From RGIG7213 sp045545665 (lineage in GTDB: Bacteria > Bacillota > Clostridia > Oscillospirales > CAG-272), in assembly GCA_045545665.1 (NCBI GenBank), contig JAZQBL010000024.1:1-42953 (forward strand): a stretch of DNA of 42,953 nt, given 5' to 3'. How positions within the stretch are numbered: the first letter of the stretch is position 1; the number at the start of each line of letters is the position of its first letter. The position numbers and the translations under genes were made by a program. Shown in pieces: positions 24,919 to 32,566 of this stretch. A model generated the notes under the pieces. It was not told the origin of the DNA. It searched no databases and saw nothing but the letters and a program-made list of their open reading frames with translations.

Positions 24919-25376
24919 TAATTTTGACGTTCTTTTATTATTTCTTCCATTATCTCAACTGCGTCGAGGACGAATTTAAGACACGGGCGGGTATTATAAT
25001 ATTCGGGGCATCTTTTATCGGGTGTGGGGGATGTTGAGCTTGCCGCTTTAAGATTGCCGAGAAGCTCACGGCAGATGATAGTGTTGTTCTTTTCTTTGAA
25101 ACGGCGAGCCATTTCCTGTATCAGCGCATAATGCTCCGCCTTTTCTTTTTCACCGTCTTTGTCGGTCGTTCCGTAAAGATATCCCGCGACCATAAACATA
25201 CCCGATACGGCACCGCAAACCTCACGCATACGTCCCATTCCTCCGCCAAAGGAGGAAGAAAGCTTGAGCGCTGTATCTTTTTCCATATCCATTACGTCTG
25301 CAAATGCGGCAAAAACCGCCTGAGCGCAGTTGCAACCGCTGACGAAAAGGTCGGCGGCAATTTTACATCTGTCCAT
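24918..25376 (-). CDS. C_GCAxxG_C_C family (split-Soret-like) redox protein
   Basis: The 152 residues carry the defining pattern: an early Cys, then GCNCAQAVFAAFAD, then SFGGGMGRMREVCGAVSGMFMVAGYLYG, and late cysteines in IICRELLG, KRCPEYY and RPCLKFV. Members of this family occur in many anaerobes and are thought to be redox or metal proteins; no reaction is established. The gene starts one base after the hydrolase remnant stop, so it may once have been part of a small operon with it and tatD. Confidence 0.8.
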   Translation of the reverse strand: MDRCKIAADLFVSGCNCAQAVFAAFADVMDMEKDTALKLSSSFGGGMGRMREVCGAVSGMFMVAGYLYGTTDKDGEKEKAEHYALIQEMARRFKEKNNTIICRELLGNLKAASSTSPTPDKRCPEYYNTRPCLKFVLDAVEIMEEIIKERQN

Positions 25377-25377
25377 A

Positions 25378-25727
25378 TTAGCCTCTTAAAAATTCGCGAA
25401 GTCTTACCTTACCTTCTTCAGTCATAAAAGCTGTGTGACCGTAGCCATTCATAAGGAATCTTTCGCAGAAAGAATAGTATTTTTTGAACGTTACTGTAAC
25501 TCCTTCAGCGAGGTACAGGCGATCCTGGTCTCCGTAGTAAAGGATCGCAGGAACTTTACCGTCAGGAAGGTCCTTTTTCTTTACGTTCATGGGGAAGTTG
25601 TCTTTGATATTGCAGTTTGCGGAGATTTCCGTTGCGATAAGCACGGAGTTTTCGTTGCACTTCTCTGAAAGCGTTTACGTCGTTGTTTCTTTTTGCTGTT
25701 GTCGTTATACATGGGTAGTCTGCTCAT
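25378..25727 (-). pseudogene. Alpha/beta-hydrolase remnant
   Basis: An ATG at 25727 with an AAGGA site opens a frame (MSRLPMYNDNSKK) that soon loses homology. After a frameshift, the 3' frame gives NENSVLIATEISANCNIKD, then VPAILYYGDQDRLYLAEG and FLMNGYGHTAFMTEE. The last two segments look like the acid (GDQD) and histidine (GYGH) loops of an esterase-like alpha/beta hydrolase. The nucleophile Ser motif (GxSxG) and most of the fold are missing, so this is an internal-deletion remnant. An 88-residue piece could be made from GTG 25644 but would lack the active site. Confidence 0.6.
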
Positions 25728-25754
25728 AAAGGGTTCCTTCAAGATCGTGATGCC

Positions 25755-26543
25755 TTAAGAGTCATGCCGTATGTTAAAGGCTCGGAGTGCATTTTTGTAC
25801 GTTATATCACGTATTTCGGAATATGTCAAACCTTTTATTTCGGCTATTTTTTCTGCTGTGTGACGCATAAGTCCGCTGTGATTGAGCTGTCCTCTGTGCG
25901 GAGTCGGTGCAAGATACGGACAGTCCGTTTCGATAAGTATCTTATCCAAAGGACAAGCCTCGGCAGCAGCTGCCACGCTTTTTGCATTTTTAAATGTGAC
26001 ACTGCCCGAAAATGATACGTAATGCCCCATGTCGGTAAGCTGGCGGACAGTTTCCGCACTTTCCGAACAGCTGTGCATAATAACGGTTATTCCGCTTACG
26101 GCTCTTATGGCGTCAAAAACGTCGCCGTGGGCTTCTCTGTCGTGTATTATAGCGGGCAAAGAAAGCTCCTTTGAAAGTTCAAGCTGTGCCGAAAACCACA
26201 CCTTTTGTATATCCTTCGGTGAAAAATCATAGTGATAATCGAGTCCTATTTCACCTATTGCAACGGCTTTCGGGTGCTTTGAAAGCTCCCTTATTTCTTC
26301 TAAAGTGCTGTCGATGTCACTGTATTTATAACAATCCGAGGGATGTATACCGACTGCAGCATACATCCCCTTGAATTTTTCTGCAAGGCTTAAACACCTT
26401 TTTGATGATTCAACAGTCGTGCCTGCGTTGATTATTTTTCCGACATCGGAGGAAAATAACTGCTCAAGCAGTGCTTCCGCACCGCCCGGGGTCTCTTTTT
26501 CAAATCTTTCGTCGTCGTAATGTGCGTGTGTGTCGAAAAGCAT
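25755..26543 (-). CDS. tatD: TatD-family metal-dependent DNase
   Basis: The 262-residue TIM-barrel hydrolase has HAHYDD near residue 6, AVGIHPSDC, GEIGLDYHYDFSP, the metal histidines in IIHDREAH and IMHSCSES, and LIETDCPYLAPTPHRG near the C-terminus. Members are 3'-5' exonucleases or D-aminoacyl-tRNA-related hydrolases of the cytoplasm. The gene follows metG with a one-base TAATG overlap, a common pairing in Firmicutes. Confidence 0.93.
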   Translation of the reverse strand: MLFDTHAHYDDERFEKETPGGAEALLEQLFSSDVGKIINAGTTVESSKRCLSLAEKFKGMYAAVGIHPSDCYKYSDIDSTLEEIRELSKHPKAVAIGEIGLDYHYDFSPKDIQKVWFSAQLELSKELSLPAIIHDREAHGDVFDAIRAVSGITVIMHSCSESAETVRQLTDMGHYVSFSGSVTFKNAKSVAAAAEACPLDKILIETDCPYLAPTPHRGQLNHSGLMRHTAEKIAEIKGLTYSEIRDITYKNALRAFNIRHDS

Positions 26544-28471
26544 TATCTTATGCGTTCGCCGAGAGGTGTTTCGGGATCGAGGAATATGACTCTTACCTGT
26601 TCTTCTCCGCTTGCAAGGATCATACCGTAGGAGTCAACGCCTCTGAGCTTCACGGGCTTGAGGTTTGCAACGACGATGACTTTTTTGCCTACAAGCTCGT
26701 CGGGCTTGTAGAATTTTGCAATTCCCGATACGACCTGACGCTTTTCGTATCCGAGATCAAGCTGGATCTTCAGAAGCTTATCAGACTTCGGTACGGGCTC
26801 GCAAGCGATTATCTGAGCTGTGCGAAGCTCGTTTTCCATAAACTGTTCGATTCCGATCTCGGGCATAGGCTCGGGTTTTTTAACGGCTGCGGCTGCTGCT
26901 TTTTCTGCTTCTGCTTTGAGTTCCTCTGCAACCTTTGCTTCGTCAACTCGTACAAAGAGTGCGTCTGCATCCGTTACGGTGAGACCTGCTTCAAGGGAGC
27001 CGAACTCTGCAACGGAATCAAAGTCACGCTTTGATGTGCCGAGCTGTGCGAATATTTTTTCGCTCGTTTCGGGCATAAAAGGAGAAAGGAGGACAGCACC
27101 TATTCTTATACATTCGAGAAGGTTGTAAAGAACGGTTGCAAGACGGTCCTTCTGCGCTTCATCCTTTGCAAGCGACCAGGGCATCGTTTCGTCGATATAT
27201 TTGTTTGCGCGGCGGAGCATCGTGAAGACTGATTCTGCCGCATCCGCAACGCGGAATTCATCCATGAGCTTGAAGTATTCATCAAGCGTCTTTTTAACTT
27301 CGGCTTTAAGACTTTCGTCGGGCTCACCCTCGCATACGGGGGCGATGACCGTACCGCCCTGGTATTTGTTCGTCATGGCGGCTGTACGCTTCGTGAGGTT
27401 GCCGAGGTTGTTTGCAAGGTCGCTGTTGTATCTTGTGATAACGCTTTCGTACGTTATTGAACCGTCGTTTGCGTAGGGCATTTCGGCAAGAACGTAGTAA
27501 CGGCATCCGTCGGCACCGAAGTGTTTTATAAGATCGTCCGCGTATATTACGTTGCCCTTCGATTTACTCATCTTGTCCTGACCGAACAAAAGCCAGGGGT
27601 GACCGAATATCTGCTTAGGCAGAGGCTGTCCCAGAGCCATAAGTACGATGGGCCAGTATATAGTGTGGAAACGGAGGATATCCTTTCCGATTATGTGAAC
27701 GTCACAAGGCCAGTATTTTTTATAAAGCTCACCCTGTTCGTTTACGTCATATCCGAGTCCCGTGATGTAGTTTGAAAGCGCGTCGATCCAAACGTAGATA
27801 ACGTGCTTGGGATCAAATTCAACGGGAATACCCCACTTGAATGAGGAACGGGAAACGCACAGATCCTGAAGACCGGGCTTTAAGAAGTTGTTTACCATTT
27901 CCTTCTTTCTTGATTCGGGAACGATGAAGTCGGGGTTTTCTTCGATATGCTTCATCAAGCGTTCCTGATAACGGCTCATTGCAAGGAAGTAAGCTTCTTC
28001 CTTCGTTTTCTTTACTTCTGCACCGCAGTCGGGGCATTTGCCGTCTTTGAGCTGTGTTTCCGTGAAGAAGGATTCGCAGGGAACGCAATACCAGCCTTCG
28101 TATTCGCTTTTATATATATCGCCCTGCTCGTAGAGCTTGTTGAATATGTGAGTTACGGCACGTTCGTGGTCTTCGTCGGTCGTGCGTATAAAACGGTCGT
28201 AGCTTGCGCCGACGCTGTCCCAAAGGTCTTTGATAATACCTGCAATGTTGTCAACGTATTCTTTGGGGGATATTCCGGCTTCCTTTGCGAGGTCTTCTAT
28301 TTTCTGACCGTGTTCGTCAGTTCCTGTCAAAAAGTGGACGTCGTAACCGCACATACGCTTGTATCTTGCAATACAGTCTGCAAATATGACTTCGTATGTA
28401 TTGCCTATGTGAGGCTTCTTTGAAGCGTAGGCAATAGCGGTGGACAAATAAAATTTACCCTTGTTGTTCAT
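26543..28471 (-). CDS. metG: Methionyl-tRNA synthetase
   Basis: It charges tRNA-Met. The 642 residues show a HIGH-type motif (HIGN at 21-24), a zinc knuckle pair (Cys129/132 and Cys146/149, CVPC and CPDC), KMSKS at 300-304, an anticodon-binding domain, an Ala/Lys linker near 525, and a C-terminal tRNA-binding OB domain of the Trbp111 type (IIACEPVPKSDKLLKIQLDLG, VVANLKPVKLRG). The start has AAAGGA. It lies 15 bases after the membrane-protein gene and overlaps tatD by one base. Confidence 0.96.
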   Translation of the reverse strand: MNNKGKFYLSTAIAYASKKPHIGNTYEVIFADCIARYKRMCGYDVHFLTGTDEHGQKIEDLAKEAGISPKEYVDNIAGIIKDLWDSVGASYDRFIRTTDEDHERAVTHIFNKLYEQGDIYKSEYEGWYCVPCESFFTETQLKDGKCPDCGAEVKKTKEEAYFLAMSRYQERLMKHIEENPDFIVPESRKKEMVNNFLKPGLQDLCVSRSSFKWGIPVEFDPKHVIYVWIDALSNYITGLGYDVNEQGELYKKYWPCDVHIIGKDILRFHTIYWPIVLMALGQPLPKQIFGHPWLLFGQDKMSKSKGNVIYADDLIKHFGADGCRYYVLAEMPYANDGSITYESVITRYNSDLANNLGNLTKRTAAMTNKYQGGTVIAPVCEGEPDESLKAEVKKTLDEYFKLMDEFRVADAAESVFTMLRRANKYIDETMPWSLAKDEAQKDRLATVLYNLLECIRIGAVLLSPFMPETSEKIFAQLGTSKRDFDSVAEFGSLEAGLTVTDADALFVRVDEAKVAEELKAEAEKAAAAAVKKPEPMPEIGIEQFMENELRTAQIIACEPVPKSDKLLKIQLDLGYEKRQVVSGIAKFYKPDELVGKKVIVVANLKPVKLRGVDSYGMILASGEEQVRVIFLDPETPLGERIR

Positions 28472-28486
28472 TTATACCGTTTCCTT

Positions 28487-29311
28487 TCAGAAATTATTTT
28501 TGTATTTTCGGGCGTCGTATACGAACGAAATAAAGCTTGCGTATGACGACGAAATAAGCGGTGATGTGTAAAAAACGTGAAGTATGCCGACCGACAGCAC
28601 GGAGATGATGATATACGGTAAAAGACGCAGATTCAAAAATATAAATCTGCACACGTTTCCGTAAAGGAGAGATGCGGCACGCTTCAGCCCTGTAAAGACG
28701 TTTTTTTCGTCTTGTATATGGGATAAAATAATATATACACCCTTTATTATACATAATAAATACAAATATGTCAATATCAAAATTCCGCAAATTACCATTG
28801 TTTCGACATTAATTTTTGCACTTGTTTTATATACGGCGTATGCCAATATCAAAAAAGGACAGATGATGATGTTTGAAATCAAAAACGAAATATATTCAAA
28901 AAAGTATTTTTTAATGCTTGAAGGCGTCAGTAAATGCTCAAAAAATGATTTTTCCTCTTTTCTGTCAAGCTGTAAAGCAAGCTCCGTTTGTACGTTTTTC
29001 AAGACGTAACAAAAAAACAAAACGCAAAACAAGATGCAGACGGTGAAGACGGTGAGAAGTATCCCGTTTGCTTTTTCGGTAAGTGTCGGAAAACCCGATG
29101 ATGTGTAAAAAAATATTGATGCGGCCGTCATCAAGATCCCGAACGATATGCAGAACAGTGAAAAAACAGAACAGACGCAAAGACGGAAAAGGGCATCACG
29201 TTTTGAAATCAAATGCTTTGCTTCGCTTATGAAAAATGAAGAGGTGTGCAGAGGTAAAAACACACTTATGCGTCTTTTTTGCCCTGCGCTCGATGAGTTG
29301 TTTGTGTTCAT
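28487..29311 (-). CDS. Hypothetical multi-spanning membrane protein, 274 aa
   Basis: Six hydrophobic segments are visible, at about residues 42-68, 82-105, 140-160, 170-192, 225-245 and near the end (the last interrupted). The layout, with paired amphipathic regions and a basic loop (LDRKEEKSFFEHLL), recalls DUF975-like membrane proteins, but the match is only by general appearance. The ribosome site GGAGGG lies 6 bases before ATG and is inside the 3' arm of the nagA terminator hairpin, so translation probably depends on that structure staying open. metG starts 15 bases downstream. Confidence 0.65.
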   Translation of the reverse strand: MNTNNSSSAGQKRRISVFLPLHTSSFFISEAKHLISKRDALFRLCVCSVFSLFCISFGILMTAASIFFYTSSGFPTLTEKANGILLTVFTVCILFCVLFFCYVLKNVQTELALQLDRKEEKSFFEHLLTPSSIKKYFFEYISFLISNIIICPFLILAYAVYKTSAKINVETMVICGILILTYLYLLCIIKGVYIILSHIQDEKNVFTGLKRAASLLYGNVCRFIFLNLRLLPYIIISVLSVGILHVFYTSPLISSSYASFISFVYDARKYKNNF

Positions 29312-29356
29312 AAAAATCCCTCCGAATATCTTTTTTTGATTATCGGAGGGATTTTT
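29312..29356 (-). terminator. nagA terminator overlapping the next gene's ribosome site
   Basis: Reading leftward, AAAAATCCCTCCGA pairs with TCGGAGGGATTTTT around a 17-base loop containing an A7 run. The T-run leads directly into the ATG at 29311, and GGAGGG in the descending arm is that gene's Shine-Dalgarno. The same structure can therefore terminate transcription and hide the ribosome site. Confidence 0.75.
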
Positions 29357-29370
29357 TTATTTAATTCGCT

Positions 29371-30492
29371 TCAGTATAAAAATTTTCCGAAAACGGACAC
29401 GTTTTCAATTTCAAATTCACCGTTTTCACCGAGTATGACAAGATCGGCACGCTTTCCTTTTTCAAGTGAGCCTCTTGAAGAATAGATGCCGACTTGCTTT
29501 GCGGGGTTTTCCGTTGCACACGGAAGTACCTCTTCAAGGGTTGAAAAGGTGAATTTCATAAGATTTTTAACGGCTGTTACCATATCGAGACACGAGCCTG
29601 CAATAGTACCATCGTCTGTCGTTATTTTGCCGTCTTTTACGTTTACGGGCATATCTGCCAGAGTATATTTTCCGTCGGGCATACCGGCGGCGGCGACTGA
29701 ATCCGTTATCAAAACGAATCGGCTGTTTGTTTTTACTTTGTAAGAGATGTTGACGACGGCAGGGGAAAGGTGAAAACCGTCAACGATAAATTCAGAATAA
29801 GCATCACTTGAAAGCGATGCGCCGACACAGCCGGGCTCTCTGTGTGACAGCGGACTCATAGCGTTGTACGTGTGTGTAAACGATACGGCACCTGCGCTGA
29901 GCGCTTCCGTACACGTGTTAAGATCGGCATCGCTGTGCCCTATTCCGACGGTCGAACCGAGCTGTGAAAGCGCCTTTACAGCATCCATACAGCCGTCCTC
30001 TTCGGGGGCTACGGTAAAGTGCGAAAGCAGGGGAGATATCATCTTTGCAAGCGATACCATTTTTTCGGTATCGGGCTTTCTTATGAGAGCTGTTTTGTGG
30101 CATCCGGGACGCTTTTTGCTTATGTACGGGCCTTCTGCGTGGATACCCGCAAAGTCCGAAAAAACATGACGGGAAGCCTCTTTTATGCTTTTTACAGCTG
30201 ATATTATGCTGTCGTATTCGGCTGTCATTACCGTGGGGAACACGGTCGTCGTGCCGAGTGATGCGTACGAGTGCCCGAGGACGATAAGCTCATCCGTGCC
30301 GGCTGTCATAATATCGATTCCCGCACGGCCGTGCGTGTGTACGTCAATAAGTCCCGGAATTATTTTTTTGCCCTTTTTGATATCCTTACCGCTGTATTCG
30401 ATATCGGTTATTATACCGTTTTCAACGGTAATGCTTCCGTGTAAAAACCTGCGCTTTTCGGTGTTGTATATAAGATAATTATCAAGCCTCAT
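29371..30492 (-). CDS. nagA: N-acetylglucosamine-6-phosphate deacetylase
   Basis: It deacetylates GlcNAc-6-phosphate from amino-sugar or cell-wall recycling. The 373-residue amidohydrolase has IPGLIDVHTHGRAG near 45, the metal glutamate in GIHAEGPYIS near 116, IGHSDA, FTHTYNAMSPL, IVDGFHL and the catalytic aspartate in LITDSVAAAGMPDG. Its ATG overlaps the rsmI stop by four bases, so translation is coupled. nagB is not nearby. Confidence 0.94.
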   Translation of the reverse strand: MRLDNYLIYNTEKRRFLHGSITVENGIITDIEYSGKDIKKGKKIIPGLIDVHTHGRAGIDIMTAGTDELIVLGHSYASLGTTTVFPTVMTAEYDSIISAVKSIKEASRHVFSDFAGIHAEGPYISKKRPGCHKTALIRKPDTEKMVSLAKMISPLLSHFTVAPEEDGCMDAVKALSQLGSTVGIGHSDADLNTCTEALSAGAVSFTHTYNAMSPLSHREPGCVGASLSSDAYSEFIVDGFHLSPAVVNISYKVKTNSRFVLITDSVAAAGMPDGKYTLADMPVNVKDGKITTDDGTIAGSCLDMVTAVKNLMKFTFSTLEEVLPCATENPAKQVGIYSSRGSLEKGKRADLVILGENGEFEIENVSVFGKFLY

Positions 30493-31373
30493 ATGAGTTT
30501 TTTGTAAAGCTCGCCTTTCGGCATTTTTCTGTCACGTGCGGCGGCTTTTATGGCATCCATTTTTGCAAGACCGCTGTTTATGTAAAAATCAACGTGTTCT
30601 TTTTCCGTCATTTCAGCCCAGAATGCGTCGTTTGCGGTCTGCTTGTATCCTTCGACAACGAGCACGAATTCACCTCTGGGGCGGACGTCCTCGTAATATT
30701 TTACAGCTTCTTCAAGCGTTGTGTTTATTACTTCCTCGTTGATCTTCGTAAGCTCACGGCACAGAGCGACGTTTCTGTTTCCGAGAATTGATAAAAGATC
30801 CGAAAGGGTATCCTTCAGCTTGTGCGGAGCTTCGTAGAAAATTATGGTCCTGTCGTCGTGTGATATTTCCTCAAGCCGCTTTTTTCTGTCGCCCTTTGCC
30901 GTTGTAAGAAAGCCCTCAAAGGAAAATTTGGCTGTGAAAAGTCCGCTCACCGTAAGGGCTGTGACGGCAGCGCACGCACCGGGCACGGGGACTGTCGGTA
31001 TATTGAGACTGCGGCAAAGCTTGACGAGATCCTCTCCGGGATCGCTTATTGCGGGAGTGCCGGCGTCGGTAACGAGCGCACACGATTCACCGTTTAAAAG
31101 ACGGTCTGCTATCTCCTTTCCTCTTTGCGCCTTGTTATGCTCAAAGTAAGAAACGAGAGGCTTTTTTATGCCGTAGTGCATAAGGAGCTTCGGGGTGTTT
31201 CTCGTATCCTCTGCGGCTATAAAATCAACGCCCGAAAGGACGTGAACGGCTCTGTACGTCATATCGGAAAGATTTCCGATAGGTGTGGAAACGAGATAAA
31301 GCGTTCCTTTTTCTATTTTATTTTTGCCGTTTTCTTCTTCGTAAAGCTTGTCAAGATTTTTTGTACTGCTCAT
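30489..31373 (-). CDS. rsmI: 16S rRNA (cytidine-1402-2'-O)-methyltransferase
   Basis: It methylates the ribose of C1402 in the decoding centre of 16S rRNA. The 294-residue protein has an SAM-dependent tetrapyrrole-methylase fold with LYLVSTPIGNLSDMTYRAV near 25-43, AAEDTRNTPKLL, VTDAGTPAISDPGE, VPVPGACAAVTAL and FYEAPHKL. The first 20 residues form a polar extension. ATG is four bases after the stop of the preceding methyltransferase gene; AGGTGA serves as ribosome site. Confidence 0.94.
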   Translation of the reverse strand: MSSTKNLDKLYEEENGKNKIEKGTLYLVSTPIGNLSDMTYRAVHVLSGVDFIAAEDTRNTPKLLMHYGIKKPLVSYFEHNKAQRGKEIADRLLNGESCALVTDAGTPAISDPGEDLVKLCRSLNIPTVPVPGACAAVTALTVSGLFTAKFSFEGFLTTAKGDRKKRLEEISHDDRTIIFYEAPHKLKDTLSDLLSILGNRNVALCRELTKINEEVINTTLEEAVKYYEDVRPRGEFVLVVEGYKQTANDAFWAEMTEKEHVDFYINSGLAKMDAIKAAARDRKMPKGELYKKLI

Positions 31374-31377
31374 ATTT

Positions 31378-32130
31378 TCACCTGAAAAAACCGTCGGGAA
31401 ACGACTGGTTTTCGTATATATATTTCATATCGTCGGTGTATTCACCGCCGGGAGTATCCTTATAAATGATAAGCGGGCGGGTAAGTGCCATACCGCTTTG
31501 GGAATTTTTTTTGGCTTTTATCAGCATAAGACACGGCTCGTGCTTTGTCGTTGCGTAAACGAGGGTCATTACCTTCGGTTCAAGCCTGTTTTCTTTAAAT
31601 GCGTGTATTATATCGGCACATCTGTCGGGACGGTAAACGAAATACGCAAGCCCTCCGTCCTTCAAAACGCGGTAAGCACATTTTGCAAAGCCGTAGATAT
31701 CTGCCGTCGTTTCGTGCCGTGCAATGTATTTTTCGGAATATTTGTTTACAGCACCGCTGTTTTCTTTCATATAAGGCGGATTGCAAACAAAAGCATCAAG
31801 AGAAAACGGCGCGTTATACGAAAGCACGTCGGAGCAGATAACGTCCATTTTATCTTCAACATTGTTGACTTTAGCATTGCTTTTTGCAATATCACACGAG
31901 CTTTCCTGCACGTCTATGCAGTAACTGTGTGCAATTTTATCACTTTTCAAAAGAAGCAGGGAAATGATACCCGAACCGCATCCGCCCTCGCATATCACAG
32001 CTTTTCGGTTTTGGGTGACAAAAGCGGAAAGCAAATAAGCATCCGTTCCGTACTTAAGTCCGTTTTTTTCCTGATCCAAAAGTATATCGCAGTTGACACT
32101 GTGCAATTTTATTCCCCCTATAAAGCACAT
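31378..32130 (-). CDS. TrmN6/YabB-like SAM-dependent methyltransferase
   Basis: The 250-residue protein resembles tRNA1(Val) adenine-37 N6-methyltransferases. The substrate-side motif GLKYGTDAYLLS is followed by the SAM loop EGGCGSGIISLLLL, then CIDVQESSCDIA and the N6-adenine catalytic NPPY (in FVCNPPYMK). ATG 32130 is used; TTG 32106, 6 bases after GGGGGA, is an alternative giving 242 residues. In many Firmicutes this gene precedes rsmI, as here (4-base gap). Its start lies beside the ferredoxin hairpin, so it may be transcribed from the ferredoxin promoter. Confidence 0.87.
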   Translation of the reverse strand: MCFIGGIKLHSVNCDILLDQEKNGLKYGTDAYLLSAFVTQNRKAVICEGGCGSGIISLLLLKSDKIAHSYCIDVQESSCDIAKSNAKVNNVEDKMDVICSDVLSYNAPFSLDAFVCNPPYMKENSGAVNKYSEKYIARHETTADIYGFAKCAYRVLKDGGLAYFVYRPDRCADIIHAFKENRLEPKVMTLVYATTKHEPCLMLIKAKKNSQSGMALTRPLIIYKDTPGGEYTDDMKYIYENQSFPDGFFR

Positions 32131-32131
32131 C

Positions 32132-32153
32132 ACCCCTGCTTTACAGCAGGGGT
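32132..32153 (-). terminator. Hairpin after ferredoxin, partial terminator
   Basis: ACCCCTGC and GCAGGGGT form a perfect 8-base GC-rich stem just after the ferredoxin gene. There is no T-run, so it probably stabilises the short ferredoxin transcript or gives partial termination ahead of the methyltransferase gene. Confidence 0.45.
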
Positions 32154-32171
32154 AAATGCGGATAGTTTAAA

Positions 32172-32345
32172 TTATTCTGCAGGGTTGGGTGCGCCAACAG
32201 GACATGCACCTGCGCATGCACCGCAGTCAATGCATTCGTCAGCGTTGATAGCGTACTTTCCGTCTTTTTCGGAAATTGCGCTTACGGGGCATTCAGCTTC
32301 GCATGCGCCGCAACCGAGACATTCATCGTTTATAAAATATGCCAT
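32172..32345 (-). CDS. 2[4Fe-4S] ferredoxin, 57 aa
   Basis: A small clostridial-type electron carrier. ATG 32345 with AAGGAG upstream gives MAYFINDECLGCGACEAECP with one CxxCxxCxxxCP motif, and a second motif in CIDCGACAGACPVGAPNPAE, enough for two 4Fe-4S clusters. A longer frame to 32468 exists but has no ribosome site and crosses the promoter. It is monocistronic or leads into the methyltransferase operon. Such ferredoxins serve hydrogenases and pyruvate:ferredoxin oxidoreductases in anaerobes. Confidence 0.95.
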   Translation of the reverse strand: MAYFINDECLGCGACEAECPVSAISEKDGKYAINADECIDCGACAGACPVGAPNPAE

Positions 32346-32376
32346 GACAATTCTCCTTATGTATTTATTTGGGTTG

Positions 32377-32405
32377 ATTATACCATATAAAGACGGTTTT
32401 GTCAA
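32377..32405 (-). promoter_or_regulatory. Ferredoxin promoter
   Basis: Minus-strand perfect TTGACA (32405-32400), 17-base spacer and perfect TATAAT (32382-32377), 32 bases before the ferredoxin start. Full consensus fits a highly expressed gene. Confidence 0.85.
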
Positions 32406-32454
32406 TTGAATTTTGATTAATTTTGAGAAAATGAAAAAAATGCAGGAAAGCCTA

Positions 32455-32483
32455 TTGCAAAAATGCAAACTGTGTGATATAAT
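32455..32483 (+). promoter_or_regulatory. Promoter of the citrate/homocitrate synthase-family gene
   Basis: TTGCAA at 32455-32460, 17-base spacer and TATAAT at 32478-32483, with the extended element ACTGTGTGATATAAT that is repeated at the SRP RNA promoter. Confidence 0.75.
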
Positions 32484-32566
32484 ATACAGAATAGATAATA
32501 TTTGTATTAATATTCAATATAAAATTATCTTTAAACGCCGAAGGCGTAGAAAGGAAAAGTGTAATT

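Noticed and set aside
31348..32409. 353-residue plus-strand frame
   Set aside because: It is antisense to the rsmI start, the TrmN6-like gene and ferredoxin, all of which have clear motifs on the minus strand.
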